From UBA4781 sp963556045 (GTDB lineage: Bacteria > Chloroflexota > Anaerolineae > Anaerolineales > Anaerolineaceae), in assembly GCA_963556045.3 (NCBI GenBank), contig CAUVYA020000002.1, positions 1,054,001-1,118,000 on the forward strand: a stretch of 64,000 nt of DNA. The letters are read 5' to 3'. The position numbers and the translations under genes are program-made. Below the pieces are notes generated by a model that worked only from the letters and a program-made list of their open reading frames with translations, was not told the DNA's origin and did not search any database. This document shows positions 18,559 to 27,114 of this stretch, one piece after another (the stretch's first letter is position 1; each line of letters starts with the position of its first letter).

Positions 18559-18573
18559 ATTCAGTTGCTGAAT
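18559..18573. promoter_or_regulatory. Palindromic operator candidate over the glycan-operon start site
   Basis: A perfect inverted repeat ATTCAG-TTG-CTGAAT spans 18559-18573, covering the predicted transcription start and touching the -10 box. A winged-helix dimer bound here would block the promoter. The adjacent regulator gene makes autoregulation the simplest reading. Confidence 0.55.
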
Positions 18574-18600
18574 TATAAAACAGGGAATCGCATCCGTCAA
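18572..18600 (-). promoter_or_regulatory. Sigma-70-type promoter of the glycan operon
   Basis: Read on the - strand: TTGACG (18595-18600), a spacer of exactly 17, TATAAT (18572-18577). This is the best match to the housekeeping consensus in the window. Start of transcription would be about 18565, giving a leader of roughly 15 bases before the regulator ATG. Confidence 0.85.
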
Positions 18601-18690
18601 GAAAAGATAAAAAAGACCAGTTCAACCCGCTTTCAGAACGTGATGTTATACTTTTCTTGAATTAATCCTATATTTAATTGAGTTAAAGGC

Positions 18691-20127
18691 ATGCAAAATA
18701 CCAAAATATTTCTTGAGTACCAGACCAATCACGAAAAACACTGGGATGCGGTTGCACAACAGCTGGACCATTGGAAAGGCTGGGGTGAGTATTACCGCAG
18801 CAGGCTCGAAAAAACATATCGCTTTATCATCCCTTCCGGGATGGATGTGCTGGAGATCGGCTGCGCCCGTGGTGATCTGCTGGCGTCTCTGGAACCCAAT
18901 CATGGAATTGGGATTGATCTTTCCGGTGAAATGGTCGAACGCGCCCAACTTCTCCATCCAGATCTGCATTTTATTCATGCAGATATTCATGAGATCGATC
19001 TACAAGAGAAATTCGATTACATCATCCTCTCAGATCTGATCAACGATCTATGGGACGTTGAAACGGTATTCCATAAGATACGCGCCTGGTCTAAACCAAA
19101 CACACGCGTCATTCTGAATTATTACAACCGCGTATGGGAATGGCCGCTGGCGCTTGCGCAGAAACTACATCTTGCAGCGCCAACACTTCCGCAAAACTGG
19201 TTATCGGTGGATGATGTCAAGAATCTGCTCTATCTGGGTGATTTTGAGGTCATTCGTGAATGGGAAGAGGTGCTTTCACCGCTCCCCATCCCTATCCTGG
19301 CTCCATTATGCAATCGGTTTCTGGTGCGCACATGGTTGTTCCGCTGGCTGGCAATGACCGCTTTCACCTTAGCCAGACCACTGCCAACTCCTGCTGAAGA
19401 AAATACAGAATCCAGCGTTACCGTAGTAGTCCCTGCGCGCAATGAAGCAGGAAATATCAAACAGATCTTCGAGCGCGTTCCACAAATGGGTTCGGGGACA
19501 GAATTGATCTTCGTGGAAGGGCATTCACAGGATGATACCTTTGAGATCATCCAGCAGGAGATGAAAGCCCATCCAAAAGTGGATTGTAAGTTGTTCCGCC
19601 AGGAGGGCAAAGGAAAAGGAGATGCCGTTCGACTGGGATATTCCCACGCCAGGGGAGATATCTTGATGATCCTGGATGCAGACCTTACCGTACCTCCTGA
19701 AGATCTGCCCCGTTTTTATCATGCCATCCAATCAGGAAGGGGAGATTTCATCAATGGAGTGCGGCTGGTGTACCCTATGGAAGAACAAGCCATGCGCTTA
19801 TTCAACTATATCGGGAACAAGATGTTCAGCTGGTTATTTTCATACCTGCTTGACCAGCCCGTGAAAGATACCTTGTGCGGTACGAAAGTGCTGTGGAAAA
19901 AAGATTACGAACGCATCGCTGCCAACCGCTCATATTTTGGTGATTTTGATCCCTTTGGGGATTTTGACCTGCTGTTCGGCGCTGCCAAGCTCAATCTCAA
20001 GATCATTGATCTTCCGATCCGCTACAAAGAACGCACCTATGGGACGACCAATATCCAGCGCTGGAAACATGGCTGGCTGCTGGTGAAAATGGTGTTCTTT
20101 GCCGCACGCAGGATCAAATTCGTTTAA
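18691..20127 (+). CDS. Fusion of SAM methyltransferase and DPM-like family 2 glycosyltransferase
   Basis: A 478-residue two-domain protein. Residues 1-150 form a class I methyltransferase with MDVLEIGCARGDLL at 51-64 and GIDLSGEM at 74-81. A GT2 domain starts near 242 with SVTVVVPARNEAGNI, continues VEGHSQDDT and reaches ILDADLTVPPEDLP, where DAD (329-331) binds the metal. The C-terminal part (DTLCGTKVLWKKDY, DFDLLFGAAK) matches dolichol-phosphate mannosyltransferase-like enzymes that charge a lipid carrier. Bifunctional proteins of this architecture occur in Chloroflexota. The gene diverges from the glycan operon and ends 2 bp from a convergent methyltransferase gene. Confidence 0.87.
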   Translation: MQNTKIFLEYQTNHEKHWDAVAQQLDHWKGWGEYYRSRLEKTYRFIIPSGMDVLEIGCARGDLLASLEPNHGIGIDLSGEMVERAQLLHPDLHFIHADIHEIDLQEKFDYIILSDLINDLWDVETVFHKIRAWSKPNTRVILNYYNRVWEWPLALAQKLHLAAPTLPQNWLSVDDVKNLLYLGDFEVIREWEEVLSPLPIPILAPLCNRFLVRTWLFRWLAMTAFTLARPLPTPAEENTESSVTVVVPARNEAGNIKQIFERVPQMGSGTELIFVEGHSQDDTFEIIQQEMKAHPKVDCKLFRQEGKGKGDAVRLGYSHARGDILMILDADLTVPPEDLPRFYHAIQSGRGDFINGVRLVYPMEEQAMRLFNYIGNKMFSWLFSYLLDQPVKDTLCGTKVLWKKDYERIAANRSYFGDFDPFGDFDLLFGAAKLNLKIIDLPIRYKERTYGTTNIQRWKHGWLLVKMVFFAARRIKFV

Positions 20128-20129
20128 CT

Positions 20130-20933
20130 TCAGATTCGCCGCTTCTGGATGATAATAAGCGCGAACATCGCCCATTTCTGCGGATTGAAAGACTTTTCAA
20201 ATCCTTTTAATAATCCGTTTGCCCACGACGGTGCCAGTGCCCTGCTGGATACTCCCCCGCTTAAAAGATAACGGAAAGGCATAAAAGGTTGAACGGTCAC
20301 GATTTCAAGATCAGAGAATACTGTTTCAAATATTTCCTTATCCCGTTTAAAAACGATCCATGGCAGCGCCTGGTTGGAACCGGATAAGGGTCCGGTAGAA
20401 GGAAATTGCCAGGTTTTCATATCAACATCCATGGGTTCTGAATGGAAATGATCCATCACCCAGCGCGACCAGCCGGTGACCCATGGTTCGATCATGATGA
20501 TGCGTCCTCCTGGGGTTAGCGTGCGCACCGTTTCTCTCAGAAAACGCTCTACATTCGGTATATGATGGAAGACATCGGTCATCACTACGGCGCGCAGCGA
20601 AGCTGGTGGAAAAGGCAGATCCATTCCATCCACAATAGCCTGCACAAAGGGGCAGAAAAACACTTCTGATGAAAAACTTTCAGGATATAGTTCCTGAAAA
20701 AATCCCGCACCTGAACCAATTTCAAGGATTTCTCCGGAAACAGTCGGGATGTGTGCCGCCTGCAGGTTGTACCATTCACGGTAGATAGCATGCAGGAACG
20801 GTTTTGAATGGATAGTTTCCCTCCTTTTGAAAGTGACAGAGGGATCATCCACATTCTCGTGTGTTGACCCGGGATATCCCAGCAGTTTCCTTAAAACAGA
20901 TTTCTCAGGCTCTGGATTGTGGACAGGATTCAT
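20130..20933 (-). CDS. Class I SAM-dependent methyltransferase
   Basis: A 267-residue methyltransferase. Motif I is ILEIGSGAGFFQE near residue 69, followed by VDGMDLPFPPASLRAVVMTDVFHHIPNVERFL, the usual acidic site and post-motif helix, and TLTPGGRIIMIEPW. The C-terminal portion is hydrophobic-rich and may sit near the membrane. It is 17 bp downstream of the large membrane protein gene 20951-22942 and likely cotranscribed with it. A substrate such as a lipid-linked sugar is possible but not shown. Confidence 0.83.
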   Translation of the reverse strand: MNPVHNPEPEKSVLRKLLGYPGSTHENVDDPSVTFKRRETIHSKPFLHAIYREWYNLQAAHIPTVSGEILEIGSGAGFFQELYPESFSSEVFFCPFVQAIVDGMDLPFPPASLRAVVMTDVFHHIPNVERFLRETVRTLTPGGRIIMIEPWVTGWSRWVMDHFHSEPMDVDMKTWQFPSTGPLSGSNQALPWIVFKRDKEIFETVFSDLEIVTVQPFMPFRYLLSGGVSSRALAPSWANGLLKGFEKSFNPQKWAMFALIIIQKRRI

Positions 20934-20950
20934 AAAGCATTCACCTCAAT

Positions 20951-22942
20951 TTACCGGCACATTGAAATATCGACAAGCATGCGGAAATCACCCGTCCAAT
21001 CGGTTTCCTCATTGACCGGAATCACGCAATCGGAAGTGAGCAGATCCTGTTCGGCAACCGTTAACGTCTTCCAGTATTCCAGATCGTAATACAGGTAATC
21101 GTAGCCCGCATTTGCCATCTCGGATGGATCAGGGTCATAGATCATCTGCTGCCATGCATCCGTCGGAGCGTAAAAATCAACGGACGAATTCCCGCTGCGG
21201 GCAAAGATCGTGATGGCTCGCGGAATATTCGGATCTAAGACCAGCGCATCCTGTGCAAGGCGATCCCAGTAAGCATTCATCATCCGTACATCCATATCAG
21301 TTATGAATAATGAGAGCTGCGGTTCTTGTATGGCGCTTAATTCCGTGCCCATCACCACCACTCCTCCGAAAATGGTGATCAACGCCAGCATGAAGACCAG
21401 TATTTTGCGACCATTGCTCTTTTTCTGCAGCCAGGTAAACATGACTGGCACTGCGAAAAGCAAACTCACCTCCAAAAAATCATTCTGCACTCGGTTCACA
21501 GCTGAATTGATGCCTTTTGAAACGATCTGCACAAAGCAAAAAGCCAGTCCAATCAGGGATGTTCCGATATACGCCGCTTCCACATAACGTTTTTCTTTGT
21601 ATGCCTCCCACCCCCACTTTAAGACAAAAGGAAACACGAACAGCAATGGTCCGCATTCCAGCAGGAGAACGACCAGGTGAATGGGATTGGTCAGGATCAA
21701 TTCACCCAGATGCGGATCCATAAAACGTGGTGGGAAATTGAAGGATACCTGGAAAGAATGATAGGAACTGTACGATGGATTAACAACAGTTTGCGCGATC
21801 GAAGTGAAAAAGCCGCCCTGCAAAAATACCACCGCCCAGACCGCAGCAAGCAGCAGCAATTTTGCCCGCGCTTCTGTTTTCTCCATGCCATCTTTTTTCA
21901 CGATCTGAACAATATAAATGACGATCAATATCCCTGACAGGAACGCAAAGGTCAGTTCATCCATAAGCGCCATACTTGCCAGCAGCACACCCAGAACTCC
22001 AAATGCCTGCCAGTCTTTCGCCCGGTTATAAAGCAGTAAAACAACGATCAAGATCAGGAATGTGACGTTATCCCAGCCCAGACCCAGGATAGAAGGTTTG
22101 ATGAGACCATTGGTAAAAGCAAACGGGATAGGGATAGGAGCCATGCCCTGCGCTGCCCAGGGGCTGATCAACGCCGTTCGCAGATCAGAACCGCTGTTCA
22201 AGCCGCTTCCGATTCGATTGATGACAGTATCAAAACGATCGATCACGGAAGGAGGCAGGATAAGCAGCAGCCAGCGCGTCCCGCCACCCAGCACATGCAG
22301 CACACCTCCGGTAATGCCTGCGATGATATTCCTGGTGATCTTTTGAACCCACACTACCACCAGCACAGTGCTTAAACTCAAGGTCAGAGCTTTCAAGATA
22401 GCAAGCGAGGTCCAGGGATAGAAATCGCCGATGCGCATAAATTGTGCAGCGATCAAATAGCGCAGGTAGTGTTCATCCAGCACGATGCTGGTATCATACG
22501 GAAAATGTGGCGGAATATCACCGCTGGCAATCATCGAGACTAACGGCAATGTTTTAAATTCATCCCAAATTGACATACCTCTCGCCATCATGAAAAACAG
22601 ATAAAAAAGTACGAAAAAGGTGATCCACTGCCAGGGGGCAAATGGGAATAGTTCCTTAAAACGAATCCGTTTACGGAAGAGAGGAATGCATAACAGGATG
22701 CCCATTAAGAATGTGATCAATGCTGCCAGCCAGAATGCAGCCAGCGGGTCAAGTAAACGACCCAGTAAATTGGCAATCCAGCTTTCGATAATCAACCCTG
22801 CTGCCACGCCCACCAGCAAGATTTCCCCTTTCTTTAGCCTGAACACTCCCTGAATAATAAGAATCCCTCCTAATGACCACATCAAACACCATATTAGAAA
22901 ACCCCCGTACCCAGTTGAGAAGTAATTCAGTATTTCAGGCAT
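20951..22942 (-). CDS. Large polytopic membrane protein of unknown function, GT-C-like
   Basis: A 663-residue protein with roughly a dozen hydrophobic segments between residues 15 and 560, then a soluble C-terminal part of about 100 residues. It is a clear paralogue of the product at 44180-46201: both have SGDIPPH/NGDIPAH after a MARG/LGRG motif, an FLQGG or LLQGG turn, L-E-C/L-GP, GGVVV-M/A-x-x-E-L/Q-L-SA, and end in DI-x-x-CR. Overall layout resembles GT-C integral membrane transferases, but the early Asp/Glu motif could be read only tentatively (IWDEFKTL). AAGGATT precedes the ATG. No confident function. Confidence 0.72.
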   Translation of the reverse strand: MPEILNYFSTGYGGFLIWCLMWSLGGILIIQGVFRLKKGEILLVGVAAGLIIESWIANLLGRLLDPLAAFWLAALITFLMGILLCIPLFRKRIRFKELFPFAPWQWITFFVLFYLFFMMARGMSIWDEFKTLPLVSMIASGDIPPHFPYDTSIVLDEHYLRYLIAAQFMRIGDFYPWTSLAILKALTLSLSTVLVVVWVQKITRNIIAGITGGVLHVLGGGTRWLLLILPPSVIDRFDTVINRIGSGLNSGSDLRTALISPWAAQGMAPIPIPFAFTNGLIKPSILGLGWDNVTFLILIVVLLLYNRAKDWQAFGVLGVLLASMALMDELTFAFLSGILIVIYIVQIVKKDGMEKTEARAKLLLLAAVWAVVFLQGGFFTSIAQTVVNPSYSSYHSFQVSFNFPPRFMDPHLGELILTNPIHLVVLLLECGPLLFVFPFVLKWGWEAYKEKRYVEAAYIGTSLIGLAFCFVQIVSKGINSAVNRVQNDFLEVSLLFAVPVMFTWLQKKSNGRKILVFMLALITIFGGVVVMGTELSAIQEPQLSLFITDMDVRMMNAYWDRLAQDALVLDPNIPRAITIFARSGNSSVDFYAPTDAWQQMIYDPDPSEMANAGYDYLYYDLEYWKTLTVAEQDLLTSDCVIPVNEETDWTGDFRMLVDISMCR

Positions 22943-23061
22943 GTTAATAATCCTTTTAACAAATTATTGTAGGTATATTTTAATAGATTTAAACAGGATA
23001 TGATTGTATCTGCAAATTCTCCATGCAATCCCATTTCGTAACTATGATATTAATAGGATTC

Positions 23062-23124
23062 GGAAATGTATTTCCATACTGGAAAAAGGTCATTTATCAT
23101 ATTATGATTAGCTTGTTTCTCAAA
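23062..23124. promoter_or_regulatory. Bidirectional promoter with overlapping palindromes
   Basis: A palindrome ATCATA-T-TATGAT (23096-23108) supplies TATGAT on both strands. On + it pairs with TGGAAA (23080-23085) at 17 bases, on - with TTGAGA (23118-23123) at 16. To the left, GGAAAT-GT-ATTTCC (23062-23075) and TTTCCA-TAC-TGGAAA (23071-23085) share one half-site and reach into the + strand -35 box: a likely operator. Confidence 0.6.
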
Positions 23125-23165
23125 TATAACAAATCCTAATGGGTAGCTTTTCAAGGAGTAAAAAA

Positions 23166-24230
23166 ATGGCACGAATGTTTGTTCCCGGACCGGTTGATGT
23201 AGCACCAGAAGTCCTCGAAACCATGACAAGACCCGTACTTCCACATCGCAGCAAGGAATATGAAGCCATATTTCAACATGCTGCAAAGAAATGTGAAGAT
23301 CTATTCTATACAAAATATCGTGTCTTCATCGGTACTCATTCCGGCAGCGGTATGCAGGAAACTGGTATCCGCAACCTTGCGCAGAAAGATATTCTGGCAT
23401 GTGTGAACGGTGCGTTTTCTGACCGCTGGTACGATGTGGCAGTCAGCAACGGCAAACAGGTCGACAAATTGGAGGCTGAATGGGGAAAACCTATTGAACC
23501 GCAGCAATTACGTGATGCACTCAAGAAAAAGCCTTATGAAGCGATCACACTGGTACACAATGAAACCTCTGTTGGACTGGAAAACCCGGTAAAAGAATTA
23601 TGCGAAGTTGTCAAAGAAGTCAGCCCTGATACGCTGATCCTGGTGGATGCCGTCTCATCGCTTGCCGGCACAAAGATCGAGATGGATGCGTGGGGCATTG
23701 ACTTCCTGCTGACATCTTCACAAAAATGTCTGGCACTGCCCCCCGGCATTTCTCTGGCAGGCACCAGCGACCGCGCACTGGAAAAAGCAGCCAGCGTGGA
23801 AAACCGCGGCTGGTATTTCGATCTGCTGATCATGGAAAAGCATCGCGTGAAAAATACCACTGCAATGACCTCAGCAGTTTCGCTGGTATATGCACTCGAT
23901 TACCAGCTCGATCGCATTTTTGAAGAAGGGTTGGAAGCTCGTTTTGCCCGCCATGCAGCCATGTCGCAGCGTGTATACGATTGGGCAGTAGAACGCGGAA
24001 TGGATTCGCTGGCAGACCCCAGATATCGCTCCAAGACCGTTGCGACCATTAAAAACACGCATAATATCGATATTCCAAAATTGAACGCGTATTTACTGGA
24101 ACATGGGATGCGTATTGCGAATGGCTATGGCAATCTTAAGAACATCACTTTCCGCATCGCCACCATGGGTGAAACCCAGATGAGCGATATCAATGAACTG
24201 CTGGGCTATTTTGATGAGTTTATGAAATAA
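23166..24230 (+). CDS. Class V aminotransferase (serine-glyoxylate / phosphoserine type)
   Basis: A 354-residue PLP enzyme from the ATG at 23166, which has AAGGAG seven bases upstream; an earlier ATG at 23139 has none. The opening MFVPGPVDVAPEVLETM, THSGSGMQE at 57-65, LVDAVSSLAG at 159-168 and TSSQKCLALPPG at 183-194 mark the alanine-glyoxylate / serine-pyruvate family, Lys187 being the Schiff-base lysine. Some members act as phosphoserine aminotransferase, and a short phosphoglycerate dehydrogenase gene lies about 10.7 kb to the right, so serine synthesis is a reasonable role. It is monocistronic, ending in a strong terminator. Confidence 0.83.
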   Translation: MARMFVPGPVDVAPEVLETMTRPVLPHRSKEYEAIFQHAAKKCEDLFYTKYRVFIGTHSGSGMQETGIRNLAQKDILACVNGAFSDRWYDVAVSNGKQVDKLEAEWGKPIEPQQLRDALKKKPYEAITLVHNETSVGLENPVKELCEVVKEVSPDTLILVDAVSSLAGTKIEMDAWGIDFLLTSSQKCLALPPGISLAGTSDRALEKAASVENRGWYFDLLIMEKHRVKNTTAMTSAVSLVYALDYQLDRIFEEGLEARFARHAAMSQRVYDWAVERGMDSLADPRYRSKTVATIKNTHNIDIPKLNAYLLEHGMRIANGYGNLKNITFRIATMGETQMSDINELLGYFDEFMK

Positions 24231-24252
24231 AAACGAGAAAATCAGAAACATA

Positions 24253-24280
24253 CAAAAGCCCGCTTTTATGCGGGCTTTTG
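24253..24280 (+). terminator. Rho-independent terminator after the aminotransferase gene
   Basis: A perfect 10-bp stem (CAAAAGCCCG with CGGGCTTTTG) around an 8-base loop, with T bases at the end of the second arm. It lies 22 bp after the stop codon. Confidence 0.8.
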
Positions 24281-24307
24281 AGTTAAAATCAACCAAATGG
24301 ATAAAAT
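24278..24307 (+). promoter_or_regulatory. Promoter candidate of the CDF transporter gene
   Basis: TTGAGT (24278-24283), 18-base spacer, TAAAAT (24302-24307). The -35 overlaps the last bases of the preceding terminator. Start would be near 24314, leaving a very short leader before the ATG at 24323. Confidence 0.45.
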
Positions 24308-24322
24308 AATCAAGGTAATGCG

Positions 24323-25264
24323 ATGATCCTGGTAAGAGAATTTCGACCTAATTCATTCAAAGGGGCTCAATTTCGTAAAGCGCTGGTAATTACCATCATC
24401 GGAAATGTGTTCCTGGCAGCCATCAAAAGCATTGCTGCATCTTACAGTGGTTCTGCAGCCTTGTATTCTGACGCGGTTAACTCCATTTCCGACGTGATCT
24501 ATTCCGTTTTTCTGATCATTGGTCTTACGCTCGCGCAAAAACCACCAGATGAAAGTCATCCTCAGGGGCATGATCGTTTTGAGCCTTTGATGGGGTTGAT
24601 CATCACCATTTCCATGACCCTTGCAGGTGTTGAAGCATTACGCTCCTCTATCAGCCGTTTTTCCAGTGGTATACAGCAAATCACGCTGGGGTATTCCTCC
24701 CTGGCGCTGCTGGTCAGTGCTGTGACCAAGACTGGTATGTTCATCATGGTCCGTAATATCGCACGCAAAGTTCTCTCTCCCGGATTGGATGCCACTGCAA
24801 AAGACAATTTAAGCGATATTCTCACATCACTGGCAGCTCTCATCGGGATCATTGGTTCCAATTTTATCCACCCCCTGCTGGATCCCATTGCCGGCGCACT
24901 GGTTTCTCTGTGGATATTTAAAGCTGCTTTCGAGGTAGGGAAGGAGAATCTTGGTTTTCTAACAGGCGGCAGCCCGGATGAAGAGATCAAAAAGGAGATT
25001 GTGGAAACTGCTCTATCAATTGAAGGGGTAATTGGTGTAAATCAGATGGTCGCAGAATTTGTTGGACCTAAAATAGTGGTAGATATGCATATTGACGTCG
25101 ATCAGAATATCAATCTCAAGCAAAGCCATCAAATATCTGATCAAGTTGCCGCTGTATTGGAAGCAATGCCGCTGGTTGATCGAGCATACATTCATCCCGA
25201 GCCCTTTAATCCAGCAGGAATTCTTACTCAGTCAGAAGATACTGCGCCAAAAATTCAAGAATAG
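24323..25264 (+). CDS. Cation diffusion facilitator (CDF) metal exporter
   Basis: A 313-residue CDF protein. Six transmembrane segments lie between about 20 and 200; the first metal pair is in SDAVNSISD (residues 49-57), followed by the cytoplasmic HPQGHDRFEPL loop, and the second site is in DATAKDNLSDI. The C-terminal cytoplasmic domain (about 210-300) ends in VVDMHIDVDQNINLKQSHQIS, the usual dimer/metal-sensor fold. These exchange Zn, Mn, Fe or Co against protons; the metal cannot be read from this. The last 41 bp overlap the end of the convergent peptidase gene, so the C-terminal tail may vary. Confidence 0.88.
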   Translation: MILVREFRPNSFKGAQFRKALVITIIGNVFLAAIKSIAASYSGSAALYSDAVNSISDVIYSVFLIIGLTLAQKPPDESHPQGHDRFEPLMGLIITISMTLAGVEALRSSISRFSSGIQQITLGYSSLALLVSAVTKTGMFIMVRNIARKVLSPGLDATAKDNLSDILTSLAALIGIIGSNFIHPLLDPIAGALVSLWIFKAAFEVGKENLGFLTGGSPDEEIKKEIVETALSIEGVIGVNQMVAEFVGPKIVVDMHIDVDQNINLKQSHQISDQVAAVLEAMPLVDRAYIHPEPFNPAGILTQSEDTAPKIQE

Positions 25265-27068
25265 CCCGGTAGTATTCGCGCAGCGTCTCTTCCCTCCGGA
25301 AGCCGTGCCCTTCATGTTCAAAAATCGTCAAGGTGCAGGGAATATTTCGTTCAAACAATGAATCATACAATTTTTTTGACTGAGATGGGTTTACCACCTC
25401 ATCTTCACTGCCATGAAACAACATCAGCGCATCTTTGATCTCGTCAATGTGAAAAATGGGGGAACGATCAATAAATTTTTGTTTATCCTTTTCCACATCA
25501 CCGATCAAAAATCGATGATAAAACTTTTCAAATTTATGGGTTTGTGTGGCATCAATGATCAGATCGCCAATCCCGTAACTGCAAATTGCGGCTTGAAAAA
25601 AACCGGGGTATTTGCGCAGGACATTCAGCACGGTTGTACCTCCCGAACTGCTGCCCAGTAACGCTACCTTTCCCTGCTGTACGATGCCATTTTCGATCAG
25701 ATGTGTGGCACCGCTGTAAATATCATCCACTTCAAGAGCTCCCCATTCCCCCTTTAATGCATCGCGATAGGCTGCTCCATATCCGCTGCTGCCGCGGTAA
25801 TTGACCTGAAAATAACCAAACCCACGAGATGTGAAGAAATTCGCTTCTGCTGCAAAGGATAAAGAGCGCTGCATGGTGGGTCCCCCATGCACTTCAATGA
25901 TCAAAGGCACTTTCTTGTTCTCAATACCTTCAGGGAGATACAGCAATCCAAACACGTCCTGCCCATCCAAGCCCTTCCAGATGATCTTCTGCGGTGACAC
26001 CATTTGCAACCCATTGATGGTTCCATCAAGGCTGGAACGCATTCTCTCAAAGCTGCCTTCTGAATACCTCACAACTTGTTTTGGTGATGATGGAGAAGAA
26101 GCCATCATTACCATAGTGTTGCTGTGTGAAGAACAGGTAATTTGTGACAGCCATGTGAAAGGTGCGGTTGGTATTTGAACGGATTTGCCGCTGCGTACAT
26201 TCACCCTCCACAGGCTTGCTTCAGCTTCGGCGTAACGAAAATAAAAAATATTCTTTGAATCAAAACTCCAGCTATACGAACGCAGTCCCTGAACCCAATC
26301 AGGAGTGGAAAGCATGAAACCCTCACCATGAATCAGGGTTCTTTCTTCTTTCTTTTTAAGATCATACAGGACAAGGTCTTCCCATTTTCCGTTTTGCTGC
26401 AGATAGCTCAATGTTTTCCCGTTTGGAGAAAAAAGAGGTTGGTGGGCAGCTCGTCCCGCTTTCCCACTGATCCAGGTTTCGTTGAACAACCGCAACTGCA
26501 TTCCCCCAACTTCCCCCAGTTTTACGCGGCTGCCCTGCCAGGGCATGAGTGGATGATCCCACTCAACCCAGGCGATCCATTCCCCATCCGGACGCCAGGT
26601 TGGTTGTAGATAAAAATCTGCACCTTTCACGATCTGGCGCGGCCAATCCTGTCCATGCATGGGGACTACGGCGATCAAATCTGTTATTCCATCACTAGAT
26701 AAATAGAGAACCCATTTCTCGTCAGGGGAAATGGATGGGGAAGAAACTCTGCCCCAGGCTGGTGTAAGAAGTGTACGTACTCCAGTTTCTATATCTGCTG
26801 CATAGAGCTGTTTTCCCTCTTCACAATAGACAACCCTGCTCCCCCGGCAGTCCATTTCGCCACCCCCATAGAGAATTCCACCTTTGATAGATTTCTGTTG
26901 AGAGAGATCGGCAAGCTTTCCATCTTCTCTCCTGACATACACTTTACCTGTCCCATTTTCTGCCTCAACCCAGATTACCTTATTATCGTCTGATAAGCGT
27001 ATATCCTGCAGCCTACGTCGTGAGAGAAGCAAATCAACAGGAATATTCATATCTCTATCAATCTCCAT
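25224..27068 (-). CDS. S9 family peptidase (acylaminoacyl / prolyl oligopeptidase type)
   Basis: A 614-residue serine peptidase. Residues about 20-350 form a beta-propeller with repeated SPDEKWVLYLS and SPNGKTLSYLQ blades that gate the active site. The alpha/beta hydrolase domain holds EVHGGPT at 392-398, the GSSSGG nucleophile elbow with Ser474, the SEDEVV loop with Asp556, and HEGHGF with His588. No signal peptide is seen, so it should act on oligopeptides in the cytoplasm. The start is either 27068 or the ATG at 27050; neither has an ideal Shine-Dalgarno. Its end overlaps the convergent CDF gene. Confidence 0.88.
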   Translation of the reverse strand: MEIDRDMNIPVDLLLSRRRLQDIRLSDDNKVIWVEAENGTGKVYVRREDGKLADLSQQKSIKGGILYGGGEMDCRGSRVVYCEEGKQLYAADIETGVRTLLTPAWGRVSSPSISPDEKWVLYLSSDGITDLIAVVPMHGQDWPRQIVKGADFYLQPTWRPDGEWIAWVEWDHPLMPWQGSRVKLGEVGGMQLRLFNETWISGKAGRAAHQPLFSPNGKTLSYLQQNGKWEDLVLYDLKKKEERTLIHGEGFMLSTPDWVQGLRSYSWSFDSKNIFYFRYAEAEASLWRVNVRSGKSVQIPTAPFTWLSQITCSSHSNTMVMMASSPSSPKQVVRYSEGSFERMRSSLDGTINGLQMVSPQKIIWKGLDGQDVFGLLYLPEGIENKKVPLIIEVHGGPTMQRSLSFAAEANFFTSRGFGYFQVNYRGSSGYGAAYRDALKGEWGALEVDDIYSGATHLIENGIVQQGKVALLGSSSGGTTVLNVLRKYPGFFQAAICSYGIGDLIIDATQTHKFEKFYHRFLIGDVEKDKQKFIDRSPIFHIDEIKDALMLFHGSEDEVVNPSQSKKLYDSLFERNIPCTLTIFEHEGHGFRREETLREYYRAILEFLAQYLLTE

Positions 27069-27081
27069 TCCTTAAAATAAA

Positions 27082-27102
27082 ATGCTCACTTGAAGTGAGC
27101 AT
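27082..27102 (-). terminator. Rho-independent terminator of the SixA-like gene
   Basis: Read leftward: a 9-bp perfect stem (ATGCTCACT with AGTGAGCAT), 3-base loop, followed by TTTATTTT. It sits 13 bp past the stop and separates the phosphatase from the peptidase gene. Confidence 0.7.
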
Positions 27103-27114
27103 CTCAGATTTGTT

